Source: Paenibacillus uliginis N3/975 (GTDB lineage: Bacteria; Bacillota; Bacilli; Paenibacillales; Paenibacillaceae). From it: DNA of 64,000 nucleotides. A program made the position numbers and the translations under genes. The DNA lies in assembly GCF_900177425.1 (NCBI RefSeq), contig NZ_LT840184.1, positions 5,063,705 through 5,127,704 of the forward strand, in the 5' to 3' direction. This document shows positions 9,703 to 18,967 of this stretch, one piece after another; the first letter of the stretch is position 1; every line of letters begins with the position of its first letter. Below the pieces are notes generated by a model. It made no database searches. It was not told the origin of the DNA and was given only the letters and a program-made list of their open reading frames with translations.

Positions 9703-10961
9703 TGCTGCTCTCTCCCCTCGATGTAATTCAGTTGATACAGCAGCCATATGAACGGCTCATCGACCCGAATCGGGCTTACAACACCTTGCAGCTTCTGATT
9801 GACCGGGTTGCTGCCAAGTGCGGACACAGCGAAGTAGGACGTATTGGAGAAGTAGACATCCATCGTGCCTTTGAACGGACGGTCCACCTTCTCGATAAAG
9901 CGCCGCATCTCACCGTCGATATTGTTGGATTCGGTTAGATTAAGATATTTACGATGAATCATATTATTGAAAATATTACTATTTCCCTTTATATAATCTC
10001 CGTCCTCATCTTTCAACGCATGCAGCATATCGCTTTTCGTCAGCACGACCGCCGTCGGAATGTCGGTCTTGTTTTTCTCTTGATAGGCGATGAAATCGCC
10101 GAACAGCGTCAGCACGACATCACGCGGTTCATCGTATTGCGGTACCCACTCGTTAGATTCGCCGCCATATTGCATGCGTATTTTTTCACGAATGGAGCGA
10201 ATTTGCAGCGGATCGATCATAAACAGGATGCCTGCTGAATTTTTGATATGCTGACCATGCAGCCCAAGATAATCTTGATCGACCATTCCTTCTCCCGCGA
10301 CATCAAAAAACACCAGCGTCAGCGGAGGCTTCGACTCATCCTTGAAGACGAATTGAAAAATAAACGGCTCCTGCATCTTCTCCTTCTGTGTTGAAGCAAG
10401 CAGATCACCGCGTTCGAACAGCGGCTCCTCGTACATGTGGCGAAATTTGCGGCTTATCTCCGCATTGAGCGGCATGCAGGCGGCATCGAAATGATCCGCC
10501 GTACTATGCTGAAGCGTATGAATAAGCGAAGTCATGTAAACCGACTTGCCGACCTGGGAAGCCCCGATAATGGATATAATATTGCTGGGCACCTTCCCGG
10601 CCGTCACCGGAAGCTCGTTATGGCAATGCGGGCACAGTCTTCTGCGCGTAACGACCCCATACCGGTCGTTCAATCCAATCAACACATGATCGGAATACAG
10701 ATGGTGCTCCTCCGGAATATCTCGCGGATCGATGACCGCCTCCATATCATAGACGGTATCGAGGCCGAAACGGTCCCGGTATTTGTTAAGCTTCTCATCC
10801 TCCTGCATCGCATAATCCTCATCATCCTCGCGATGGTGCCCCGCACGAAACACGACCTCTTCCGGCGAGAACTTGCTAAAGCAGTACGGACACACGATAT
10901 CATAGAACAGCGGTTGCGACTTCGGCTGCGGTTTGCGTTTCAGAAAATCAAAAATCCCCAA
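9699..10961 (-). CDS. Zinc-ribbon GTPase of the double-GTPase (DO-GTPase2) type
   Basis: 420 residues, TTG start behind AAGGAGGGG. The N-terminus has paired CxxC motifs (C24-C27 and C110-C113) that would form a zinc ribbon. A P-loop follows: GASQVGKS (133-140), then a G3-like FFDVAGEG (218-225) and a G4-like LTKSD (307-311), i.e. a TRAFAC-type GTPase core. It shares its stop with the start of the GAP1-like gene, so the two are probably made in fixed ratio and bind each other. Family assignment comes from recall of GAP1/DO-GTPase gene pairs; the GTP-binding motifs are seen directly. Confidence 0.8.
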   Translation of the reverse strand: MGIFDFLKRKPQPKSQPLFYDIVCPYCFSKFSPEEVVFRAGHHREDDEDYAMQEDEKLNKYRDRFGLDTVYDMEAVIDPRDIPEEHHLYSDHVLIGLNDRYGVVTRRRLCPHCHNELPVTAGKVPSNIISIIGASQVGKSVYMTSLIHTLQHSTADHFDAACMPLNAEISRKFRHMYEEPLFERGDLLASTQKEKMQEPFIFQFVFKDESKPPLTLVFFDVAGEGMVDQDYLGLHGQHIKNSAGILFMIDPLQIRSIREKIRMQYGGESNEWVPQYDEPRDVVLTLFGDFIAYQEKNKTDIPTAVVLTKSDMLHALKDEDGDYIKGNSNIFNNMIHRKYLNLTESNNIDGEMRRFIEKVDRPFKGTMDVYFSNTSYFAVSALGSNPVNQKLQGVVSPIRVDEPFIWLLYQLNYIEGREQH

Positions 10962-10975
10962 GTGTCTTCCCCTCC

Positions 10976-11608
10976 TTATTCCGGTATCAGCTCGTATAAT
11001 TGGCCGTATTGTTGGCGGTCTGTAAAGAAAAGCCGGATATAGTCGTCCTTGCCGATCTCTATCTCCGGCAGCACATTACGGCCCGGGGCAAACGACTCGA
11101 CGAAAGGATAGACTGTTCCGTCGTCCTGGCTGACAGGATAGACGCCCTGTTTCTTCACATAGCAAAGGACATCCGCGGGCAGCGGCACCTCTGTCGTCAC
11201 CTGAATTTGCGCGGCTTTGAATTTTTTGAACCAGCCGCCCTTGTAGCGGATCGAATAATAGATTCTCGCCCGGCCCGTACTGAGCGCGATCCGGTTTTCG
11301 CCATTCGGCTGGATGAGGAGCGTTTGACCGTCTTCCTGCAACAGACAGGCGTATACCGTATAGACGAGCCGCCCGATCCCTTCAATTCGGTCGTGATACC
11401 CGTTATTTGCTTTGTATTCGTCTCTCGTATACAGCTTCAGCTCCGCACCTGACGGACGATCCAATGGCAAGCCATCCACCGTCTTGTGAATATAGACGGC
11501 TTGGATACCAGCCGGCCATAGCCAGCGCAAGGTGCATTGCCCTTCGTCAATATGATGTGTCAGTTCACGGATGATCGGCGTATCCGATCCCGCCTCTATA
11601 TAATGCAT
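10976..11608 (-). CDS. Uncharacterised beta-rich protein of the GTPase operon
   Basis: 210 residues, not recognised. The N-terminal part (CTLRWLWPAGIQAVYIHKT) has the rhythm of a fibronectin type III-like strand set; the rest alternates short strands (RIYYSIRYKGGWFKKFKAAQIQV). No membrane segment, signal or catalytic motif. It lies between a membrane vWA gene and the GTPase gene with gaps of 14-19 bases, so it belongs to the same transcript and may be an adaptor. Confidence 0.65.
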   Translation of the reverse strand: MHYIEAGSDTPIIRELTHHIDEGQCTLRWLWPAGIQAVYIHKTVDGLPLDRPSGAELKLYTRDEYKANNGYHDRIEGIGRLVYTVYACLLQEDGQTLLIQPNGENRIALSTGRARIYYSIRYKGGWFKKFKAAQIQVTTEVPLPADVLCYVKKQGVYPVSQDDGTVYPFVESFAPGRNVLPEIEIGKDDYIRLFFTDRQQYGQLYELIPE

Positions 11609-11627
11609 CTGTCATGGCCCCCCCACA

Positions 11628-12908
11628 CTAGAATCCGCGGCTGCTTCGATCAGACTGCCGGCCGGACAGGCTGCTGACTTCGCTCTCGGCCGCGCCTCTG
11701 TGCCGTCGTCCACCCCGCTGCCGTTGGTTCTCCCGGATAGGCACGACGAATGAGAACAGCGTAATGACACCCGCAAGCACGAGATCGGCACCCAAGCGAA
11801 CGAGTCCGTCCGTGAACGGACGTCCGGATAGGCCCGCCTCCAGCAGGAAGCCAGCCAAGAGCCCCGCTGTCGCGCCGCCAATCGCAAAGCTCTTGGCGAG
11901 ATAACGGTTGTCGAATACGAGCCCCAGCGCCAGGCCAAGCATCGTTCCAATAAGTGCCAAGGCAATGATATGCAGAACCATATAATAAGTACTGTTCTTA
12001 AGCGGGCCGGAGCGCTCCGTAACCAGCGTCCTTTCACCAATACTGCTGTAGATCTGTTCGAAGACGAACGACAGCTCATTTGCATCGGATACATCGTAAT
12101 ATTGGCCTCCGGTCTCCTCTGCAATCTGGCGCAGCAGGCCCGAGCCTTGGGCATCGACCTGGCTGAGGCCAATCGTATGAACGCCAATATGCTGCGCCTT
12201 ATAATCGGCGAGCATGGCGTTTGTGTCTATTTCACTGAAGCCGTCCGACAGAAGCACGACCATCGTGCCGCGCTCCGTATCCTGATGATCCTTGATGTGT
12301 TTCATCGCCTCGGATAGAGACAAGCCGATATCCGTACCGCCCTGCGTCGGCTGGATCGCATCGATCTTGGCGAACAGCTGGTTCTTGACATCCTGATCTT
12401 CCAATTGCACAAAAGGCTGGAGCAGGTCCACACTGTCGTTAAATACAAACACAGCTACTTGCTTGTCACTATCCATCTCTTCGATCATGCGCTTGGCTGC
12501 TTTATACCGGTCCTGATTCGGATCCGTCTGCTCCATACTGCCCGAGTTGTCGATGGCGAGCACGATATTGTTCACGCTTTTTACATTGCCCGGCTCGAAC
12601 TGATATGCCGCTTCCAACGCCAAGCCCGCAATGAACAGCATCACCAGCGTCGCGGGAACAAGCACCAGCCACGAGGTTCCTGTATATCGCTGACGCCACG
12701 AAGGGCCATTCAACCGAGGCGAGATCATCTCAGCGATCAGGCAGGCCAGACCAACACAAAGCGAGATCACACCGAAGTAAAGTCCGCTCACTACAATATC
12801 CGGCCACTCGCCGCGCAGGCTATTTAGCAGCCATTCTCCGATCCCCCAGCCGATGGCGCCACCAATCAAGCTGAACAGCACCATGAGCCAATTCACTTTT
12901 CGCTGCAT
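11628..12908 (-). CDS. Multi-pass membrane protein with vWA domain
   Basis: 426 residues. Three hydrophobic segments (about 8-28, 38-60, 79-101) come before a von Willebrand A domain (about 113-295) with a complete MIDAS metal site: DNSGS (D120, S122, S124), T192 in QGGTD, D222 in LLSDG. About three more hydrophobic segments follow (about 308-395), and a basic Arg/Ser tail. An intact MIDAS predicts Mg-dependent ligand binding. The side of the membrane that the vWA faces is not certain; three preceding helices would place it outside if the N-terminus is inside. Second vWA gene of the operon. Confidence 0.8.
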   Translation of the reverse strand: MQRKVNWLMVLFSLIGGAIGWGIGEWLLNSLRGEWPDIVVSGLYFGVISLCVGLACLIAEMISPRLNGPSWRQRYTGTSWLVLVPATLVMLFIAGLALEAAYQFEPGNVKSVNNIVLAIDNSGSMEQTDPNQDRYKAAKRMIEEMDSDKQVAVFVFNDSVDLLQPFVQLEDQDVKNQLFAKIDAIQPTQGGTDIGLSLSEAMKHIKDHQDTERGTMVVLLSDGFSEIDTNAMLADYKAQHIGVHTIGLSQVDAQGSGLLRQIAEETGGQYYDVSDANELSFVFEQIYSSIGERTLVTERSGPLKNSTYYMVLHIIALALIGTMLGLALGLVFDNRYLAKSFAIGGATAGLLAGFLLEAGLSGRPFTDGLVRLGADLVLAGVITLFSFVVPIRENQRQRGGRRHRGAAESEVSSLSGRQSDRSSRGF

Positions 12909-13113
12909 AGATATAGCATCCTCTCACATATAGTGTACATCCGCTCGGATGCGTTCTTCCCGTCATTGCTTCTGTCGGATCATCGCCCGGATAAGCAAAG
13001 AGCAGCGATGCCGACATCCGTATTTGTATCGCAATTTACCGCTAATCGAAAGACCTTGTAGGGGCAATCCTCGGTAACGAAGACAGACGGGACTGATTAT
13101 CAAACCATCCTGC

Positions 13114-15561
13114 TTACCGGACAGGAGGCAGCAGCTCGGAACTGATGCCGTGGAATTGATATCCGTTCTCTACATATCTCTCGTAGTACATTTTTCCATT
13201 CCGGTAATACAGCAAATCCTCGATCTGGAAGCCGCCCATAATGTTAAGCTTCTCTACACCGCTGGTGCGCTGTTCATGCACGCAGCCGAGTTTGTAGATA
13301 CGGGATGTCTCCTCTTCCCCCAGCGCATAACGCATAAACTCGCTCGTCGCATCGCCAAAAAAATATTTTTCCTCGTAACGGTGTTCATGCGTATAATCCA
13401 GGAGCCGCACATGTATGCCCGCATGCTCCTCCAGCGTCCGGTAAAGCTTCTTGAACAGCTCGTCCTTCGACAGCACCTCTTGATTGCTGTATTCAATCGT
13501 AACATTCGCCCGCTGCAGCAATTCTTCCTCAAACGTCTGCCTGAACGGCGGTCCTGTCAAAATATGCGTTCTGCATACTTCACATAGCCGCTCAACCAAC
13601 GATTCGGTTCCCTGCTCCAGCAGTCGGGACAAGCTGCCCATATACCGCTCTTCGCCAAAGGCGTTCGGTCCCCGCTTCGCTTCAATCTCCTGCATAATGT
13701 CCGCCGTTGCCCGTTCGTAGTACTCCATAATATTTTGGCCGATATAGTCATCGGCGCGGCGGATGCTGATGAGCGCTGCAGCTCTGAGCGTCTCCTCCAG
13801 CGATTCCATCTGCTGCACATACTGTTTATAGATAACGTGCAACCGTTCCAGTTCCGCTTCATATTTCCGATACAGCCGCAGCCCCGTCTCCAGCCGCAGC
13901 ACCTCAAGCTTCAGGCGGTACACGGTGTTAAAAAAGCAGCGGATGAAATTGCGCACATTATGCTTATCCATCAGCGGCATCCGCGGGAATGATTGCTCCT
14001 CCACCGCCTCGGCATACTTTTGCTCCAGCTCGGCCTGCGCCGCCTCCAGCGCCCGGCTTGCATCACGGATGCGGCCGTGCAGCAGCGGCCAAACGCTCCC
14101 TCCTTCATCCGCTTCATTCGTCCAATCGTACACATGACAGAAGCTTGTATCCGCCTGCACGGCCAGCCTTTCCCGGACCATCTGCACCAGCTCGTCGTCC
14201 GGCAGATGCCGGAGCCCTTTATCCGCAACCTGTTCATAATTATCCCGAAAGTATGCATGGCAGCCGCTACCGAACAAAGCATCCTCGGCTTCGCGCAACG
14301 TCATGCGTTTCAATTGGCCGAAGCTGATACCATGGGTCATGATGCCGTTCATATCGCTAAGCAGCTCCTCATCCGGCACAACCCGATCAACCCGGGCAGC
14401 GATTGCCTGAGGATCAAGCCCAAACCAGGCCAGCTTCTCCGCCTGCGTACGCTCGGGAGCGGCCTTCATTCGGTCGGTCAGCCCGCGGTAGAAATGATAC
14501 AGCACGGTGAGTGCAATCGAATGGTTCGGACGCGCGACCTTGGACAAGCCGGCAGAAACATACCCATAGCGGCCAGATTCGGTCATTACATTGTTCCGCA
14601 AGGACGTATTGTTGTAGTTGTCCCGTTCATGCAAGTGGCCCGAGCCGGTCTGCTTCCGATTTTTCAATAGATTCATATGGCATATAATCTCGTAATTGTC
14701 CTCTTCGGCAAAGGTCGACATTCCCCGCTCATTTTTGTCCGTCAGCACATAAACGAGATCAAACAATGGTGAGGCGGGATGCGTCACTTCGATCGAAATC
14801 CCGTCTTCCGTCACATGCAAAGGGGCCGAGAAGGAATAGTCCGGACTCTGCATATAATCGACCTCACGCAGGTATGCGACCCCCGCCGAGCTGGCATAGC
14901 CGAATGCATCCGCCTGTTCTCGTTCGTTGATAAGCACATACAGGTCCATCTGGACCGACTTGAACGATTGCTGGAAGATCGCATCCGCGAGCAGTGTAAT
15001 CTCCGGTACCAGCACGTTGAGCGGGTCGTCGACTCTCGTAACAACCGCCAAATGAATCCGGTCAAACGAGGCGTAAAGCCGGCCGTACTCCGCGATATCA
15101 CTGCTCACCTGCCGCAAAATGCGATTGAGCTCGAACAATCCGCGGTTATGCTCATAGAACTGCCGGTACACATCGCGGCGCATCGTTTTGCTATTATCCG
15201 GAACATGGCCGTCAACCGGCAGAACGAGCCGAGCAATTTTTCTGCCGGAATCGGATTTCTGCCATGCAAAAGCGTCTTGACGGCCGGAATTACTGTTGCC
15301 GTCCCCACCATCGCCGGAAGCCATAGCGGACGCAGCAGCGTTACGAGACAGCGCGTGGATATACATGACGCCGGCGCTGTTATCCCATTTTCGCTCATTA
15401 ATCCGGATCATCGGCTCAATTGCATCGCCCGCCTTGTCACCAATGAAGAGAAACACCGTCGGATAATGAATGCTGCTCTGACTATCGTCTTTGCCGCTGA
15501 GTCTCCCTTCATCGCGTGAATATGCTGTTGCGTATTTTTCCAATATCGTCTGTGTCTTCAT
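13114..15561 (-). CDS. Tubulin-like paralogue lacking the GTP-binding glycines
   Basis: 815 residues, starting one base after the stop of the tubulin-like gene. It aligns by eye with that neighbour in order: FLFIGDKAGDAIEP (37-50) with ILIIGLGGTGIDAL; AYLREVDY with AALKELDY; FDLVYVLTDKNERG (267-280) with FNLCHLISATNTEG; RYGYVSAGLSKVARP (331-345) with YDYNIIGASSAVLP. The nucleotide loop SGGTGSG of the neighbour has no counterpart (here VVTRVDDPLNVLVPE). The C-terminal half is long and helical/coiled. Inference: a non-GTPase tubulin-fold subunit that pairs with the active one. A low-complexity Gly/Asp/Asn loop lies at about 80-95. Confidence 0.65.
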   Translation of the reverse strand: MKTQTILEKYATAYSRDEGRLSGKDDSQSSIHYPTVFLFIGDKAGDAIEPMIRINERKWDNSAGVMYIHALSRNAAASAMASGDGGDGNSNSGRQDAFAWQKSDSGRKIARLVLPVDGHVPDNSKTMRRDVYRQFYEHNRGLFELNRILRQVSSDIAEYGRLYASFDRIHLAVVTRVDDPLNVLVPEITLLADAIFQQSFKSVQMDLYVLINEREQADAFGYASSAGVAYLREVDYMQSPDYSFSAPLHVTEDGISIEVTHPASPLFDLVYVLTDKNERGMSTFAEEDNYEIICHMNLLKNRKQTGSGHLHERDNYNNTSLRNNVMTESGRYGYVSAGLSKVARPNHSIALTVLYHFYRGLTDRMKAAPERTQAEKLAWFGLDPQAIAARVDRVVPDEELLSDMNGIMTHGISFGQLKRMTLREAEDALFGSGCHAYFRDNYEQVADKGLRHLPDDELVQMVRERLAVQADTSFCHVYDWTNEADEGGSVWPLLHGRIRDASRALEAAQAELEQKYAEAVEEQSFPRMPLMDKHNVRNFIRCFFNTVYRLKLEVLRLETGLRLYRKYEAELERLHVIYKQYVQQMESLEETLRAAALISIRRADDYIGQNIMEYYERATADIMQEIEAKRGPNAFGEERYMGSLSRLLEQGTESLVERLCEVCRTHILTGPPFRQTFEEELLQRANVTIEYSNQEVLSKDELFKKLYRTLEEHAGIHVRLLDYTHEHRYEEKYFFGDATSEFMRYALGEEETSRIYKLGCVHEQRTSGVEKLNIMGGFQIEDLLYYRNGKMYYERYVENGYQFHGISSELLPPVR

Positions 15562-15562
15562 C

Positions 15563-18500
15563 CTATTTCAACTTTCTCCGAATCGCATTCAGCTTGGTCG
15601 CCAATTGCTTGTAGAACTGGTAGGTATCCTCGCCGTTCGCCAGCTCAATCTTCTCGTATTCCAGACGTTCGCGGGCTTCCAGGAACGCCGCGTACAATTC
15701 ATCCAGCTTCGTCAGCAGCAGAGCAACATCCTCCGTTGCCGTCATCTCCGCCGCACGGCGGGCCGACTTACGCAGCAACGTACCACGGAGCTTCTCATCC
15801 AAACTGCGGAAATGCTCGTATACCTCAAATTCTACATAGTCCCGGCTCTTCATCAGATTGGCAAACGGCTCCCACGCTTCTTCTTCCTCATCCCGATCAT
15901 AGACGTAGAGTGCGCCTTTTTTGCAGATCGTGCCCGTGTACAGTGCTTCAATGAAATGATCCTGCCATTTCTCTTCGTCCTGATACTGGCTGAGCAGCTG
16001 CTCGAATTGTTCAGCCTGGGTGCGGATCGCCTCATATTTAGCCATTTCCTCTCGCAAGCGTGCAATCAGCTCCGGCGATCGGATTAGATTTTCCTTCGCC
16101 AGATTTTCATTAATGCTGCCGAAAATATCCTTCGTTCCTACCTGCTCTAGCCCTTCCTCCAACAGCCGCTTCAGTTCTAAATAAGCGCGCTTTACTTCTC
16201 CGAGGTTCGGCTTCGCTGCCTGCAGCTGCAGATCGTAGCCGTTCAGCATATCCTGCAGCTGGAACGGTTTCGTGAAGACGATCTCATAGCGATTGCTTGT
16301 GTTGTCATCCATGTTTTTCGCGACAACGGCTTTGTACTTCAGGCCGAGCTCAAACTCAGCGCGTACGCGAACATTGTATTGCTCTACCCGTTCGTTGCGG
16401 TACGTGTCCCCCCAAGATTGCTGCGGGATGGGGGAAGGGAGATACGTCCAGTTCGCCTTGTCGGTCTGCACGAGATGGCGTCCGATGCCTTCCTTGTCGA
16501 GAATGGTGCGTTCGTAGCTCTCCTCGTATACTTTGAGCGGCGTATAGACGAAGAGCGGCACCCCGTTATGCGTGTTCAGCCAGAAGATGCGGTTCTTCAC
16601 CTCGCTCTCCTTGACGGTGAAGTTCGACTTGCCGACTGCATTGTTCTGATAATTGCGTATTCCCTTCAGAATGCTTGGCGCCTTCACGGGCACTGACACA
16701 AATCCCCATTTCGGAAAATGCAAGTTGCCCGAGCTGTTGCTCAGATGGAACACCGGAACGGCCTCGTCATCCAGCTTGCTTGCGATCTGGCGCTCGACAA
16801 ACTTGTCGATCGACTCGTCGTTGCCAAACTTCATGACGAGGAAATCTTCCATCGATTGCGTAATCAGATCGCCGAACTTGTCTGACAGGAAATCCGAAAT
16901 CGAGCTGACGATATCGAGCTCCTGCTCCTTGATCCACTGGTTCGAGTGATCCAGCAGCTCCAGCGAGAAGTCGCGGATCAGGTCGTCGACTTCCTTCTGA
17001 TCCATAATATTGCTGATCACTTTCGAAATGTCCGGAACACTGACAATATTCCAGTAGTAGGTCCGGTTACCTTTGTGATCGGCCTGCTCTTCACCGTTAA
17101 TCAGAATGTCGCCGTTCTTCTCGAAGATCGTGTTGAGCGCGTTCAAAATTTCAGTAAATACGCTATAAATGCGGTTGTTCTCCTGATTCAGCAGCTGATA
17201 CAGATCCTCGTAGAACTCGATCATCTGCTCCATACGCTCTACGTCGGCATGCAACCAATACTCCTGAATTTTGGATTGGATATACATGTTTTTCTTTTTA
17301 TCCTTGGAAATAAAGGCGCTCTTCGCATCCCCGAGACGTTCGTTTGACTGCTCCTGCGCCGCTTCGATGTCGCGCGGAATACGATGCAGATTCTCGCGCA
17401 GCGTCTCAATGTAGGAAAGCAGCATTTTCAACAGACAGAAGCCCTTCTCCGTATAGATCAGACGGGACACATAGAACGGCCCCTGCTCTGGATGGAGGAA
17501 CATCCGCCGGATCTGATCGGTGAAATTGCCAACAATCTCACCAGGAAGCTGCTTCTTCGCCTTGATGTATTCCTCGCGTGCCCGCGCCAAAAATGTCTGC
17601 TCCAGCTCCGTATCCATATTTACAACCTGCAGCTTCACTACATTGTTATAGCTCAGTCGTTCGCTATTCTCATACCCCGGCAGCGGATCGGGCACGCGCG
17701 ATTCGAACGTCTTCACCATCGTGTCGAGATCGACACCCAACTGGCGAGCGAACTTCTCGACTTCCTCTTGGCTCGGCGCCTTCTGGAACATCTTCTCCAT
17801 CTTTTGGAAGAGGCGGTATCCGAGATAGGTCGTCATCTCTTCGATCGGCAGGACCGCCGACGAAGCACCGATGATATTGTAATCGTAATTGGCCGGATAG
17901 ACTCGATTCATCTGGGCAATATTCGTGCGGATATTGCTAATATAATCGTGAATCGCGAATTCCTCACCGGACTGTTTATCCTCGCTTGCCATGAAGTTCG
18001 TGATGTTCTCCGCCGTCACATTCATGCAGTAGTCGTAGGCATTCTCCAGCAGCTTCCCTTCCGTGTTTGTCGCCGAGATCAAATGGCACAGGTTAAACGG
18101 AGGCAGCGGGGAATTGACCGTCAAAATGTTGCCGTACTTCTGCCGGAAACGCTCACCCCGGCTGTCGACGTTCATCCAATAGTCCAGTTCCTTAAGTGCG
18201 GCGTATCCGTTCTTCTTGATATATTCGCGTGTGTGCTCGCTCAGGCTCTTGTTCGACAGGTTCACGTCCGGAGTGAACAGATAGCCGAGCGTATTGACGC
18301 GATCGATGCCCGCCGAGCCGTAATCCCGCTCGATAATGCCCCGTACGATATAGGAAATGTCCAAGAAGCAGCCGCTGCCGGTTCCCCCGGACAAGCCGGA
18401 CAGCATAAATACCATCAACTTCTTATTCGTTCCGACCGACAGTGTCTTGATCTTCTTGTCAATCGCCTGGACAACCTGGTTGATCTTGGTGAACAGCAAC

Positions 18501-18952
18501 AACCGTCCAGCTTGACGCACCCCGGCGGCGCCGTTCATCCCGTCGGTAATGCTCAGCTCTGGGGACAGCCATTCGGTAATATAAGGTTCCAAAATACTGC
18601 GGTTCTGCAGCAGTCCGCCGATTTCGGCGTTCGACAGCAATACAAATTCATTGAGCGGATCGAGACCAATGCCGCGATATTTCTTATTGCGATCCTGCTC
18701 ATTTGTCTCTAGCGCCAGGAACTCCACATTATCTGGCTTATCGCGTTTCTTCTTCGAGATCGGATCTTCTGGGAGCCTAAATCTGCGATTAATTTGATAT
18801 TTTAAACGAAGCAGCGCATCGATTCCGGTTCCTCCCAAACCGATAATGAGGATCGGGTTATCGATCGTATCAACGCGAATTTTATCGCTGACAATCCCTC
18901 CGCCCAGCGATACGTCCAATTGCTGAATATGTTCTCTAACGATTGGTTTCAT
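15563..18952 (-). CDS. Large tubulin/FtsZ-like GTPase
   Basis: 1129 residues. The N-terminal third is a tubulin-like (Tubulin_2) GTPase domain: IIGLGGTGIDALLRL (36-50), a Rossmann-type nucleotide-binding start, and SGLSGGTGSG (185-194), the tubulin/FtsZ signature loop; then PDVNLSNKS and FNLCHLISATNTEGK (286-300). The remaining 700 residues are mainly helical with coiled-coil character (for example about 950-1120), unlike FtsZ, which is under 400 residues. A filament- or ring-forming cytoplasmic GTPase is the family expectation. It is followed after 1 base by a catalytically degenerate paralogue, and preceded by 15 bases by a vWA gene. Confidence 0.8.
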   Translation of the reverse strand: MKPIVREHIQQLDVSLGGGIVSDKIRVDTIDNPILIIGLGGTGIDALLRLKYQINRRFRLPEDPISKKKRDKPDNVEFLALETNEQDRNKKYRGIGLDPLNEFVLLSNAEIGGLLQNRSILEPYITEWLSPELSITDGMNGAAGVRQAGRLLLFTKINQVVQAIDKKIKTLSVGTNKKLMVFMLSGLSGGTGSGCFLDISYIVRGIIERDYGSAGIDRVNTLGYLFTPDVNLSNKSLSEHTREYIKKNGYAALKELDYWMNVDSRGERFRQKYGNILTVNSPLPPFNLCHLISATNTEGKLLENAYDYCMNVTAENITNFMASEDKQSGEEFAIHDYISNIRTNIAQMNRVYPANYDYNIIGASSAVLPIEEMTTYLGYRLFQKMEKMFQKAPSQEEVEKFARQLGVDLDTMVKTFESRVPDPLPGYENSERLSYNNVVKLQVVNMDTELEQTFLARAREEYIKAKKQLPGEIVGNFTDQIRRMFLHPEQGPFYVSRLIYTEKGFCLLKMLLSYIETLRENLHRIPRDIEAAQEQSNERLGDAKSAFISKDKKKNMYIQSKIQEYWLHADVERMEQMIEFYEDLYQLLNQENNRIYSVFTEILNALNTIFEKNGDILINGEEQADHKGNRTYYWNIVSVPDISKVISNIMDQKEVDDLIRDFSLELLDHSNQWIKEQELDIVSSISDFLSDKFGDLITQSMEDFLVMKFGNDESIDKFVERQIASKLDDEAVPVFHLSNSSGNLHFPKWGFVSVPVKAPSILKGIRNYQNNAVGKSNFTVKESEVKNRIFWLNTHNGVPLFVYTPLKVYEESYERTILDKEGIGRHLVQTDKANWTYLPSPIPQQSWGDTYRNERVEQYNVRVRAEFELGLKYKAVVAKNMDDNTSNRYEIVFTKPFQLQDMLNGYDLQLQAAKPNLGEVKRAYLELKRLLEEGLEQVGTKDIFGSINENLAKENLIRSPELIARLREEMAKYEAIRTQAEQFEQLLSQYQDEEKWQDHFIEALYTGTICKKGALYVYDRDEEEEAWEPFANLMKSRDYVEFEVYEHFRSLDEKLRGTLLRKSARRAAEMTATEDVALLLTKLDELYAAFLEARERLEYEKIELANGEDTYQFYKQLATKLNAIRRKLK

Positions 18953-18967
18953 AATGGATGTTCCTCC

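Noticed and set aside
9703..9747. ATG at 9747 as start of the GAP1-like gene
   Set aside because: It would overlap the GTPase gene by 49 bases; the TTG at 9702 has the ribosome site and a TTGA stop-start overlap.
12909..13113. 205-base gap inside the vWA/tubulin operon as a promoter or terminator site
   Set aside because: No hairpin with a U-run and no convincing -35/-10 pair seen.
17384..18712. 442-codon plus-strand ORF
   Set aside because: It lies wholly opposite the tubulin-like gene, has no ribosome site and reads as low-quality Leu/Arg/His-rich sequence.
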